Shown one piece after another: positions 31,917-39,171 of a DNA stretch of 64,000 nt. The stretch's first letter is position 1; each line of letters begins with the position of its first letter. The stretch comes from Acinetobacter sp. ANC 4178 (GTDB lineage: Bacteria; Pseudomonadota; Gammaproteobacteria; Pseudomonadales; Moraxellaceae), in contig NZ_SJOD01000002.1 in NCBI RefSeq assembly GCF_004331175.1, positions 524,675-588,674 of the forward strand, given 5' to 3'. Made by a program: the position numbers and the translations under genes. The notes beneath the pieces are model-generated. The model had not been told where the DNA came from. It worked only from the letters and a program-made list of their open reading frames with translations, and made no database searches.

Positions 31917-32567
31917 TTCACTGTGTTTGAGCTTTAAATTTTCAATATGTTGCCGATTGGTTTTCCACGACTTTTCGAGTACTTCTTTTTCAATCCGCAA
32001 TTGAATCCGTTTTAACTTCATTGGCGGAATCGTTACTTCTTGAAAATTTTTCACATAATCCGTCCAACCTGCCCCACGAAAAACATGCTGTGGCATCTGG
32101 GTTTTAAATTCGCAATCTGGCATAAATACCACCAGAGAATGAATGAACTGAGGCTCAACAATATCCGATAACACCGCTTCTAACACCTTTTGGTGTTTAT
32201 AGTTTTGATGTAATGGATTTTGAAACTTAAAACTCTTTTTATAAATTTTCTGTGTCCACATTTTTTGATGCTGACTTCCAAAAATCCAGCCTTTATAGTT
32301 TTTGGTTTCAATCACAAAAATACCAAAAGGACTCAGCAAAATATGATCAATTTGTGTGGTCTGGTTTTGCTCATCTGGTAAAGTACAATCATTAAGTAGT
32401 GTATAACGATCTTGATCTAAATAAAGTTTGGCATGAGCTGCAACGGCAAACTCCCCCATTTTTCCTTTTAAATAAGGTTTAAATGCTTTGATGATGCCTA
32501 TAACGATAAATAGCAATAATATCCACCAAAATGTGGACAGTAGTGGCGCGAAAATCTGTGAAATCAT
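31914..32567 (-). CDS. Membrane-anchored NERD-domain protein
   Basis: A 217-residue protein with one N-terminal membrane segment (about residues 10-28). A NERD (nuclease-related) domain from about residue 34 follows: KGKMGEFAVAAHAKLYL, then QIDHILLSPFGIFVIETKNYKGWIFG. The Asp and the Glu-x-Lys in these blocks match the active-site pattern of PD-(D/E)xK nucleases. Nuclease activity has not generally been shown for the family. No partner gene nearby suggests a defence role. Confidence 0.8.
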   Translation of the reverse strand: MISQIFAPLLSTFWWILLLFIVIGIIKAFKPYLKGKMGEFAVAAHAKLYLDQDRYTLLNDCTLPDEQNQTTQIDHILLSPFGIFVIETKNYKGWIFGSQHQKMWTQKIYKKSFKFQNPLHQNYKHQKVLEAVLSDIVEPQFIHSLVVFMPDCEFKTQMPQHVFRGAGWTDYVKNFQEVTIPPMKLKRIQLRIEKEVLEKSWKTNRQHIENLKLKHSE

Positions 32568-32604
32568 TTTTGACTAAATATTATAAAGAATTAAGTCATC
32601 AAGT

Positions 32605-33087
32605 TTATTGAAGTTGTTCTATTTTTAAAAGAATCTCTTTATTGTCTAAACCACCTGCAAAGCCCACCAATTTACCGCTTGAACCAATGACCCGATGACA
32701 CGGTGCAATAATGGAAATTGGATTTTTACCATTGGCTGCTCCCACAGCACGTACCGCTTTGGGATTGCCCAATTGTTCTGCAATGTCTTTATAACTGCGA
32801 GTTTCACCAAAGGGAATATTCAATAAAGCTTGCCAAACCTGCTTCTGAAATTCAGTGCCTTCAAAATCTAAAGGCAGATCAAACTGCTGTCGGGTACCTG
32901 CAAAATATTGCATTAATTGCTGTTGCGTTTGCAGCAAGATCGGGTGATCGAGCTGTTCCACCAATTCTGCCAAACGAACCCGTTTTGGATTTTCATTTTC
33001 CCAAAGTACTGCAACCAACGCGGTATCATGCGCAACTAATTTCAACTGCCCAACAGGAGAAGCCATATACATAAATGCAAGTTTCAT
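32605..33087 (-). CDS. ogt: Methylated-DNA-protein-cysteine methyltransferase
   Basis: A 160-residue suicide DNA-repair protein that removes alkyl groups from O6-alkylguanine. IIAPCHRVIGSSGKLVGFAGGL contains the acceptor Cys in PCHRV. The N-terminal ribonuclease-H-like domain begins MKLAFMYMASPVGQLKL. No Ada-type DNA-binding domain is attached, so it is Ogt-like. It lies 40 bases after gdx on the same strand and may be co-transcribed from the guanidine-controlled promoter. Confidence 0.9.
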   Translation of the reverse strand: MKLAFMYMASPVGQLKLVAHDTALVAVLWENENPKRVRLAELVEQLDHPILLQTQQQLMQYFAGTRQQFDLPLDFEGTEFQKQVWQALLNIPFGETRSYKDIAEQLGNPKAVRAVGAANGKNPISIIAPCHRVIGSSGKLVGFAGGLDNKEILLKIEQLQ

Positions 33088-33127
33088 TGTCTGCTCCTGC
33101 GGTATTTAGAAATAAAAAGAAGACTGA

Positions 33128-33445
33128 TTATGAAGATGAAAGCTTCATTAATACAAGCCCTGAAATAATTAAGATGGCGGCAAGCATCCGCATAGCGGTT
33201 GCAGGCTCACCTAAAATAAAAATGCCCACCAGAAAAGAACCGATTGCACCAATTCCTGTCCAAATTGTATATGCCGTTCCCAAGGGTAAAGTGCGCATCG
33301 CATACGCCAATAATGCAAAGCTTAAGATCATAAAAATGAGGGTGATAATACTCGGACCAATTCGACTAAAGCCTTCTGACAGCTTCATGGAATATGCCCA
33401 GACGATTTCAAAAATACCCGCAAAAATAAGTACAATCCAAGCCAT
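33128..33445 (-). CDS. gdx: Guanidinium exporter of the SMR family (Gdx/SugE)
   Basis: A 105-residue small multidrug-resistance protein with four helices. MAWIVLIFAGIFEIVWAYSM carries the essential Glu14 in the first helix, and GTAYTIWTGIGAIGSFLVG is the Gdx-type signature of the third. Gdx proteins exchange guanidinium for protons and do not act as broad drug pumps. The start at 33445 is fixed by GGAGGTCGTC directly upstream and by the family's usual length. A guanidine-II riboswitch precedes it, which strongly supports guanidinium as substrate. Confidence 0.93.
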   Translation of the reverse strand: MAWIVLIFAGIFEIVWAYSMKLSEGFSRIGPSIITLIFMILSFALLAYAMRTLPLGTAYTIWTGIGAIGSFLVGIFILGEPATAMRMLAAILIISGLVLMKLSSS

Positions 33446-33471
33446 GACGACCTCCAAATTTAAATCAAAAA

Positions 33472-33540
33472 TCAGGTCGTCCTGAGGAATTTTCTTGGTG
33501 CATCTTTAGAGTTTAAGCACCAAGGGAGGTCGTTCCTCCT
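33472..33540 (-). promoter_or_regulatory. Guanidine-II riboswitch (mini-ykkC)
   Basis: On the minus strand two hairpins carry ACGA loops: GGAGG-A-ACGA-CCTCC (about 33525-33540) and TCAGG-ACGA-CCTGA (33472-33485). They are joined by a linker that itself folds as CTTGGTGC/GCACCAAG. Paired ACGR loops define mini-ykkC RNAs, which bind guanidine by loop-loop interaction and free the ribosome binding site. The next gene is the guanidinium exporter, 27 bases downstream. Confidence 0.92.
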
Positions 33541-33619
33541 TATATTTCTCCAAAATTATACTGGATGTAGCGCTTTTATGGTGCAAAACCATAATGCAAT
33601 AACATTAAATACACCTATA

Positions 33620-33658
33620 AAAAATAAGGCTTTAAAACCGAAGTTTTAAAAGCCTTAT
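33620..33658 (-). terminator. Terminator of the copper operon
   Basis: On the minus strand AAGGCTTTTAAAAC TTCG GTTTTAAAGCCTT followed by ATTTTT, about 40 bases after the copB stop. The stem is stable, with a TTCG loop. Confidence 0.85.
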
Positions 33659-33698
33659 GAATTTATTAAACTGAATAAAACGCGAGTAAACTCAAATC

Positions 33699-34706
33699 TT
33701 AGAACTTAAAACGAATGCCTGCACCATAGAGCCAGCCTTTTTCAGAGCCACTTTCAATTTGCCAAGGTGTTGCGTCTTTGCCTTTTGAATATTCATAAGC
33801 CATATCGATATAAGGCATGACCTTTTTGCTTATTTCATAACGGGTTTCCAAACCCGCCGTCACATTACTCAAGCCTGTTTTTTGGGCATATTTAGAATCA
33901 TCACTAAACACAAGATCTACATCTAAGTAAGGTTTGAAAATCAGTTTTTGTGTCAGCAACAAATCTCGTTCTGTTTCCAGACTAAAGCCTGAATACTGGT
34001 CTGCACCTGCATATAAATAGGCATCTGTTTCAAAGAAATACGGCGCCAAACCATGTAAACCAATTACGGCATCCAGTTTTTCTTCCGTATCTTTACGATG
34101 CTGATCTAACTCGACCTTTTCTACACGGTAACGTGTACCGATTTGTGCATCCCAAAAGTCTGAAATCATACGACTATAGAGTGTCTTTACCTCATATTCA
34201 GCCGCATGTGACTCATGCTTATCCAAATGCGCTTTAATAAAGAGTTTATTTTCATCTGTACCAATACGGGTTTCAAATTCAGATTTTAAAGTGCCTTTCC
34301 CCTCTTCATTCAACAACCACTTATTATCCACAGTCGTGACTGCATAAATCTGAGCACCATGTTCTGCACGATGATCATGTCCTGAATGCTTGTTTTCAGA
34401 TGGTTCTTCTTTCCCCTGAACTTGTTGATGGTGTGAATGATCTGTTGATTGTGACGCTTGTACTGGTTTGACAGAATCAGGAGCTGAAGTCATGCCAGAA
34501 GATGCCGTTTGCTGCATGCTGGAATGATCCATACTCGGCATATTATGCTGCATTTGAGAATGATCCATTTCAGCCTGCTGACCCTGTGATTCAGTTTGCT
34601 GCTGATGCACGGTAGGGTCTTGCTGTGCTTGTGCTAAGGTCAACTGACTCAGCAACAACAAAGAACCCGCCAGAACAGTCTGTGGAAATACATTAATGCT
34701 GCGCAT
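33699..34706 (-). CDS. copB: Copper resistance outer-membrane protein CopB
   Basis: A 335-residue precursor starting MRSINVFPQTVLAGSLLLLS, a Sec signal cleaved near LAQA. A Met/His-rich region (about residues 30-120, with MDHSQMQH and MDHSSMQ units) probably binds copper. The C-terminal 220 residues form the PcoB/CopB beta-barrel domain, ending in the aromatic GAGIRFKF, a typical outer-membrane insertion signal. The start at 34706 overlaps the previous ORF by 14 bases, with GGAGATCAAC as ribosome binding site inside that ORF. Last gene of the cop operon. Confidence 0.9.
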   Translation of the reverse strand: MRSINVFPQTVLAGSLLLLSQLTLAQAQQDPTVHQQQTESQGQQAEMDHSQMQHNMPSMDHSSMQQTASSGMTSAPDSVKPVQASQSTDHSHHQQVQGKEEPSENKHSGHDHRAEHGAQIYAVTTVDNKWLLNEEGKGTLKSEFETRIGTDENKLFIKAHLDKHESHAAEYEVKTLYSRMISDFWDAQIGTRYRVEKVELDQHRKDTEEKLDAVIGLHGLAPYFFETDAYLYAGADQYSGFSLETERDLLLTQKLIFKPYLDVDLVFSDDSKYAQKTGLSNVTAGLETRYEISKKVMPYIDMAYEYSKGKDATPWQIESGSEKGWLYGAGIRFKF

Positions 34707-34998
34707 GTTGATCTCCCTGCTGTTCAGTGTTGGCTTGTTTCTTTTTAGCATCGCGGGATTCTTTTTTTGAAGATGGTTCTTTCGAACTGACGGGCATTGC
34801 CATCTGCTGCATGTTGGAATGATCCATATTGTGCATTTCATGCTGCATTTGAGAATGATCCATCTCAGCGTGATGACCCTCTAATTCAGTCATGGACTGA
34901 TGTGCAGCATGTGCCTGTTGTTCTTGTGCGAAAGCCACTTGGCTCAATAATAATGAACTGAGGAGAACAATTTTCGGCAATAAATTAGTGATGTGCAT
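34693..34998 (-). CDS. Met/His-rich periplasmic mini-protein, duplicated CopB N-terminus
   Basis: A 101-residue precursor: signal peptide MHITNLLPKIVLLSSLLLSQ...FAQ, then a Met/His-rich stretch (HAEMDHSQMQHEMHNMDHSN), a basic linker, and a tail NTEQQGDQHAQH. The signal and Met/His region align residue by residue with the CopB N-terminus encoded next. The tail matches the CopA C-terminus encoded before (NTEQQGDQHAHH). It lacks any barrel. It overlaps copA by 14 bases at its start and copB by 14 bases at its end. A periplasmic copper-binding role is inference. Confidence 0.8.
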   Translation of the reverse strand: MHITNLLPKIVLLSSLLLSQVAFAQEQQAHAAHQSMTELEGHHAEMDHSQMQHEMHNMDHSNMQQMAMPVSSKEPSSKKESRDAKKKQANTEQQGDQHAQH

Positions 34999-37123
34999 GT
35001 TGATCTCCTTGTTGTTCTGTATTTGAGTTTTGATCTTTAGAAAGGTTAGTTTTTGATATCGGCGTTGTTGATACTTTCCCATCTGTTACATTGGCAACAA
35101 TTAATTTATTCATCATGCCTGCGCTCATGTGGTACAGCAAATGGCAATGAATCGCCCATTCGCCCAATTCATCGGCGGTTAAGAGTACCGTGACCGTTTT
35201 TGCGGGGGGCACAACAATAGTATGTTTATTTGGCATATCGACCGCTGCTTGCCCATTTTCTAATTGCATAAACATGCCATGCAAATGCATCGGGTGCGCC
35301 ATCATACTGTCATTGATAAATTTAATTCGGATACGCTCGCCATACTTCACTTTCAGTGGCTCTGCATCACTAAATTTTTTCCCGTTGATTGTCCACATAT
35401 AGCGTTCCATAGTGCCGCCTAAACGAATCACCAATTCACTGCTTGCTTCACGGGTATCTGGCTGTGGAGTTAATGATTTTAAATCACTATATTGCAAGGC
35501 CTTATCACCTGCTGGCGTAGAAGCATTTGCCCAACCGTCAACCACAGCATTATTTTGAGTCGATGTCATCTGTTGATGCTGTGAATGATCCATACCTTGC
35601 ATTTCTGCTTGGTTCATTTTCGAATGATCCATACCTTGCATTTCTGCTTGATTCATCTTCGAATGATCCATACCTTGCATCTCGGCGTGATTCATCATTG
35701 AATGGTCCATGCCTTGCATCTCGGCGTGATTCATCATTGAATGATCCATACTTTGCATTTCCGTGTGGTTCATTTTCGAATGATCCATACCTTGCATCTC
35801 AGCATGATTCATCTCCGAATGATCCATACCTTGCATTTCCGTATGATTCATCTTTGAATGGTCCATACCTTGCATTTCTGCGTGATTCATCATCGAATGA
35901 TCCATGCCCTGCATCTCTGCATGATTCATCATCGAATGATCCATACCTTGCATTTCTGCATGATTCATCATCGAATGATCCATGCTCTGCATTGCTGCAT
36001 GATTCATCTTCGAATGATCCATACTGGAAGATTGATCACCACTACCATGTCCCATATCGGCCATATTCAACAAGGCGCGCGGTCGAGCTTGTGGCATCTG
36101 TATGGCTGGCTTCACAGCAGCAAGTTCATTCTGCAAGGTCCCAATGGCAAAACCAGAACGATCTATGGATTCAGCTTCAATTTGATAATGCGCTTGTTTT
36201 GGCTCAACAATTACATCGTAAGTTTCAGCCGTTCCAATACGAAATTCATCGACATTCACAGGCTGAACGGGTTGACCATCCGCACTGACTACCGTCATTT
36301 TTAAGTTCGGAATCCGCACGTCAAAAAAGGACATGGCAGAGGCATTAATGAAGCGTAAACGGACTTTTTCATTCGGCTTAAACAGTCCAGTCCAGTTTTG
36401 TTCAGGCGTTTTACCATTGACCAAAAAGGTATAACCCGTCACATCGGACAGATCTGTTTTCAACATCCGCATCTGATTCCACATTTTACGATCAGACCAT
36501 GTGGCTTTCAGTCCATCACGTTGAGTTTGCTGCCAAACATTCCCCAAAGTCTCACGTTGGTTTTGATAATATTCAGCAGAAATTTTTAAATTTTTCTGAA
36601 TTTGATCGCTTTTTTGTTCATGAAAATCTGACAGCATGACCACATAATCACGTTCAGCTTTTTCATGTGCTGCTAAGGGCTGTTTATTTTTCGGATAAAT
36701 GACCAAAGCGCCATATAAACCATCTTGTTCCTGCCCTTTAGAATGGGCGTGATACCAATAAGTTCCATTCTGGCGAACTTTAAAACGGTAGACAAAATCT
36801 TGATTGGGTTTAATCCCTGTAAACCCGTTAAAACCAGGTACACCATCCATCAAACCAGGCAACAATAAACCATGCCAATGTAGGGAAGAATCCTGATTTT
36901 TTAAATTATTATGGACATGGATAACCGCTTCATCCCCCTCTTCAAATTCAAGTAAGGGGGCTGGAAACTTGCCATTTACGATAATACGTTTCAGCGGTTT
37001 ACCAGTAACATTAACCAAACCTTCATCGATGGTTAAATGATATTCCTTGACCGCAGCCAAAGTCCAAGAAGATGAAAATACACATAGCCCAATCAAAAGG
37101 CTGTGACGAAATAAAATAGACAT
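34985..37123 (-). CDS. copA: Periplasmic multicopper oxidase CopA
   Basis: A 712-residue copper-resistance oxidase. The signal peptide MSILFRHSLLIGLCVFSSSW lacks the twin-Arg motif usual for CopA/PcoA, so export looks Sec-like. Copper sites are complete: HWHGLLLPGLMDGVPG and YWYHAHSKGQEQDGLYG near the N-terminus, HPMHLHGMFMQL and WAIHCHLLYHMSAGMM near the C-terminus, covering type 1, 2 and 3 ligands. Residues 368-510 are eleven 13-residue Met/His repeats. It follows the His/Cys-rich gene by 49 bases and overlaps the mini-protein ORF. Confidence 0.95.
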   Translation of the reverse strand: MSILFRHSLLIGLCVFSSSWTLAAVKEYHLTIDEGLVNVTGKPLKRIIVNGKFPAPLLEFEEGDEAVIHVHNNLKNQDSSLHWHGLLLPGLMDGVPGFNGFTGIKPNQDFVYRFKVRQNGTYWYHAHSKGQEQDGLYGALVIYPKNKQPLAAHEKAERDYVVMLSDFHEQKSDQIQKNLKISAEYYQNQRETLGNVWQQTQRDGLKATWSDRKMWNQMRMLKTDLSDVTGYTFLVNGKTPEQNWTGLFKPNEKVRLRFINASAMSFFDVRIPNLKMTVVSADGQPVQPVNVDEFRIGTAETYDVIVEPKQAHYQIEAESIDRSGFAIGTLQNELAAVKPAIQMPQARPRALLNMADMGHGSGDQSSSMDHSKMNHAAMQSMDHSMMNHAEMQGMDHSMMNHAEMQGMDHSMMNHAEMQGMDHSKMNHTEMQGMDHSEMNHAEMQGMDHSKMNHTEMQSMDHSMMNHAEMQGMDHSMMNHAEMQGMDHSKMNQAEMQGMDHSKMNQAEMQGMDHSQHQQMTSTQNNAVVDGWANASTPAGDKALQYSDLKSLTPQPDTREASSELVIRLGGTMERYMWTINGKKFSDAEPLKVKYGERIRIKFINDSMMAHPMHLHGMFMQLENGQAAVDMPNKHTIVVPPAKTVTVLLTADELGEWAIHCHLLYHMSAGMMNKLIVANVTDGKVSTTPISKTNLSKDQNSNTEQQGDQHAHH
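35594..36022 (-). repeat. Eleven tandem 39-bp repeats inside copA
   Basis: Eleven in-frame units of 39 bases encode MDHSxMNHxEMQG (x mostly M or K, then A or T). A twelfth partial unit, MDHSQHQQ, ends at 35593. Units 2-4 and 8-9 are identical in protein; others differ by one or two residues. The array supplies about 40 Met and more than 20 His residues for copper binding and is prone to length change by slippage. It creates long spurious ORFs on the plus strand. Confidence 0.95.
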
Positions 37124-37172
37124 GACTTAACCTTTATTCGAAATTAATAAAAATTTTGTTTCTGGAATAAAG

Positions 37173-37646
37173 TTAAGCTTTGGGAGGACGTAAAATTTCT
37201 TGCCAATAACCAATTAAATGTTTAGCCGTGTAGCGGCTATGTAAATTGGTTAACGCATCTGGAGAAAGCTGTTGGAGTGATTCTGCAACTGAGGTATCTA
37301 GCCAAACGGTTAAAGTTTGGCAATGTAATTGAGCACAATCCGCACATTGTTTGACTGCGCTACTCTGCAAACCACTTTCGCAATGATTCTTTTGAGCATC
37401 CATATGTGCATTATGCTGCTGATGCTGGACGGCCATTGTTGAATGACAATCAGGATGTGTCTTAGCAACATGATGTTGCTTATGCTCAGGAATAACTACT
37501 GCTGCGACTTGCTGCCGATCCACCCATTGCTGTTGCAGCATTTTTGCATGCATAGGCATTGTGGATGCAAACACGAGACTACTCCACCCCATGACAAAAG
37601 CCATGAAGCAAACTAACCAAGACTGTCTGCGGAGAGTCGTTGACAC
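37173..37646 (-). CDS. His/Cys/Met-rich exported protein at the head of the copper operon
   Basis: A 157-residue precursor from a GTG at 37646 (AGGA eight bases upstream). The signal is LVCFMAFVMGWSSLVFAS. The mature protein has many His (HKQHHVAKTHPDCH, HQQHNAHMDAQKNHC) and Cys residues, including CADCAQLHC. The C-terminus GYWQEILRPPKA resembles that of small proteins found upstream of copA in other bacteria, such as CopL. It is probably a periplasmic copper-binding or copper-sensing accessory. The family assignment is tentative. Confidence 0.65.
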   Translation of the reverse strand: MSTTLRRQSWLVCFMAFVMGWSSLVFASTMPMHAKMLQQQWVDRQQVAAVVIPEHKQHHVAKTHPDCHSTMAVQHQQHNAHMDAQKNHCESGLQSSAVKQCADCAQLHCQTLTVWLDTSVAESLQQLSPDALTNLHSRYTAKHLIGYWQEILRPPKA

Positions 37647-37857
37647 TTTTAAAATCCTAAATGAGGAAGGTCATTACAGCAAAATTCGTCTATACAGCAT
37701 ACCCAACAAATGCGTGAGACACAATTTTTTCTCATTTTTTGCTTAGGTTTCATTGAGTATTTATTTTTAAAATTCGCTGATATTTATTATTTTTTAATCT
37801 GTATGCTTTTTAAGCTCAGCTGAATAAAACAACTATTTTTTCAAAGCTTAATAACAA

Positions 37858-37887
37858 TAAAAAAGAGCACAAATGTGCTCTTTTTAT
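37858..37887. terminator. Rho-independent terminator
   Basis: AAAAAAGAGCAC, AAAT loop, GTGCTCTTTTTA: a short perfect stem with T-runs in both directions. It lies about 140 bases beyond the rpe stop and is the first terminator in the rpe direction. The rest of 37647-37857 is A+T-rich, with no gene seen. Confidence 0.75.
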
Positions 37888-37944
37888 ACATATAAAGTCT
37901 AATCCATAAACACTTGATGCAAAATTGTTTATTGTTTAAACGAG

Positions 37945-38001
37945 ATATCCATATGGTTATCTACATAGATATCTACAAGCTTACCCACAAAGTTATCCAC
38001 A
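37945..38001 (+). repeat. Phased array of DnaA-box-like 9-mers (12-bp period)
   Basis: Five 9-mers start exactly 12 bases apart: ATATCCATA (37945), TTATCTACA (37957), ATATCTACA (37969), TTACCCACA (37981) and TTATCCACA (37993). The last is the perfect E. coli-type DnaA box and three others differ from it by one or two bases. The flank 37740-37857 is strongly A+T-rich. No protein-coding explanation longer than 24 codons exists. Function unknown. Confidence 0.6.
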
Positions 38002-38027
38002 ATTCACACCATATTTATTGATAAGAC

Positions 38028-38714
38028 TTACACTGTAACCGAACCCACTTTCGCAAGTTCATCACGCATATCATCAATCACAGCTTTATAATCTGGTTTA
38101 CCAAAAATGGCTGAACCCGCGACAAACATATCTGCGCCTGCTTCTGCAATTTCACGAATGTTTGCTGGACCAACACCACCATCGACTTCTAAACGAATGT
38201 CACGACCTGAGGCATCAATAATCTTGCGTGCCTGACGTAATTTTTCCAAGGTCATTGGAATAAATTTTTGTCCGCCAAAACCAGGGTTTACGCTCATTAA
38301 TAAAATTTGATCAACTTTATCTAATACATAATCCAAATAATGTAATGGAGTTGCTGGGTTAAAGACTAAACCTGCTTTAGCGCCGCCTGCTTTAATCAAC
38401 TGTAAAGAACGATCAATATGGTCAGTGGCTTCTGGGTGGAAAGTAATAATATCTGCCCCCGCCTCCAAGAAATCACCAATCATACGGTCTACAGGAGAAA
38501 CCATTAAATGCACATCGATCGGTGCTTTAATGCCATAGTTTTTTAATGCCTTACATATCCCTGCACCGAAGGTTAAATTCGGTACATAGTGATTATCCAT
38601 CACATCAAAATGCACCACGTCAGCGCCTGCTTCTAATACTTTTTCAACATCTTCACCTAGACGTGCAAAATCAGCAGATAAAATAGAAGGTGCAATTAAA
38701 TAAGGCTTGGACAT
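38028..38714 (-). CDS. rpe: Ribulose-phosphate 3-epimerase
   Basis: A 228-residue TIM-barrel enzyme of the pentose phosphate pathway interconverting ribulose-5-P and xylulose-5-P. It begins [20 protein letters not shown]. Metal ligands are in [14 protein letters not shown] (His, Asp), the His of DVHLMV, and the Asp of [23 protein letters not shown] is the second family signature. Full length; a single-gene unit. Confidence 0.96.
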   Translation of the reverse strand: MSKPYLIAPSILSADFARLGEDVEKVLEAGADVVHFDVMDNHYVPNLTFGAGICKALKNYGIKAPIDVHLMVSPVDRMIGDFLEAGADIITFHPEATDHIDRSLQLIKAGGAKAGLVFNPATPLHYLDYVLDKVDQILLMSVNPGFGGQKFIPMTLEKLRQARKIIDASGRDIRLEVDGGVGPANIREIAEAGADMFVAGSAIFGKPDYKAVIDDMRDELAKVGSVTV

Positions 38715-38871
38715 GGATTAACCTGGCTGTTCATTAATTTAATGGCATCATTATAGCAAACTGCGACCGAGGTCTGTGACATTTCATTTTTGCAACATTG
38801 CGTTGCAGTGATACGCTATGCAAGCCTGCTAGATTTGTTATGGTAAAGTTCCAACCTCATGATGAAAAAAA

Positions 38872-39147
38872 ATGAAAAGCTCGAGCCAAATTGCCACACT
38901 AGAATCTGCCCGTATTGCCAAGCGTTTATATAATCACTGGAAACATAAATTTGAAGTGAAAGAAACTGAACAGCAATTTGAGATTCTTATGCCAGAAGCA
39001 CAGGTTAGCCTTATCCCACACGCAGAATATTTAGCGGTTGAAATTACTACGTCCGCAGAAAAAATGGATCACTTGGAAAACGTGGTACTTGATCATTTAA
39101 GCCGTATGGCGCAGCAAGAATTTGAAACAGAATGGCAGCGGAGTTAA
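38872..39147 (+). CDS. DUF2218-family protein
   Basis: A 91-residue cytosolic protein starting MKSSSQIATLESARIAKRLYNHWKHKF, with IPHAEYLAVEITTSAEKMDHLENVVLDHL at its centre. Both match the DUF2218 family, in which the His and the helical repeat are conserved. Some relatives are annotated near siderophore or iron-uptake genes, but no such neighbour is visible here. The function is unknown. It is convergent with the hydrolase gene that follows. Confidence 0.75.
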   Translation: MKSSSQIATLESARIAKRLYNHWKHKFEVKETEQQFEILMPEAQVSLIPHAEYLAVEITTSAEKMDHLENVVLDHLSRMAQQEFETEWQRS

Positions 39148-39171
39148 ACTCCGCGCATTTGGAAAAGTGAT

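Noticed and set aside
31914..33457. Defence island (NERD nuclease beside DNA repair and an efflux gene)
   Set aside because: NERD, ogt and gdx are common chromosomal genes; no restriction, toxin-antitoxin, CBASS or other defence partner is present.
35594..36022. CRISPR-like regular repetition
   Set aside because: Units are contiguous 39-bp coding repeats with no unique spacers, keep the copA frame and have no cas genes nearby.
35527..36304. Long plus-strand ORFs of about 250 and 150 codons opposite copA
   Set aside because: They are the antisense translation of the in-frame 39-bp copA repeats, have repetitive nonsense composition and no ribosome binding site.
37930..38001. A 24-codon minus-strand frame through the DnaA-box-like array
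   Set aside because: It is preceded directly by a stop and a GTG without a ribosome binding site; the 12-bp period explains the repeated residues.
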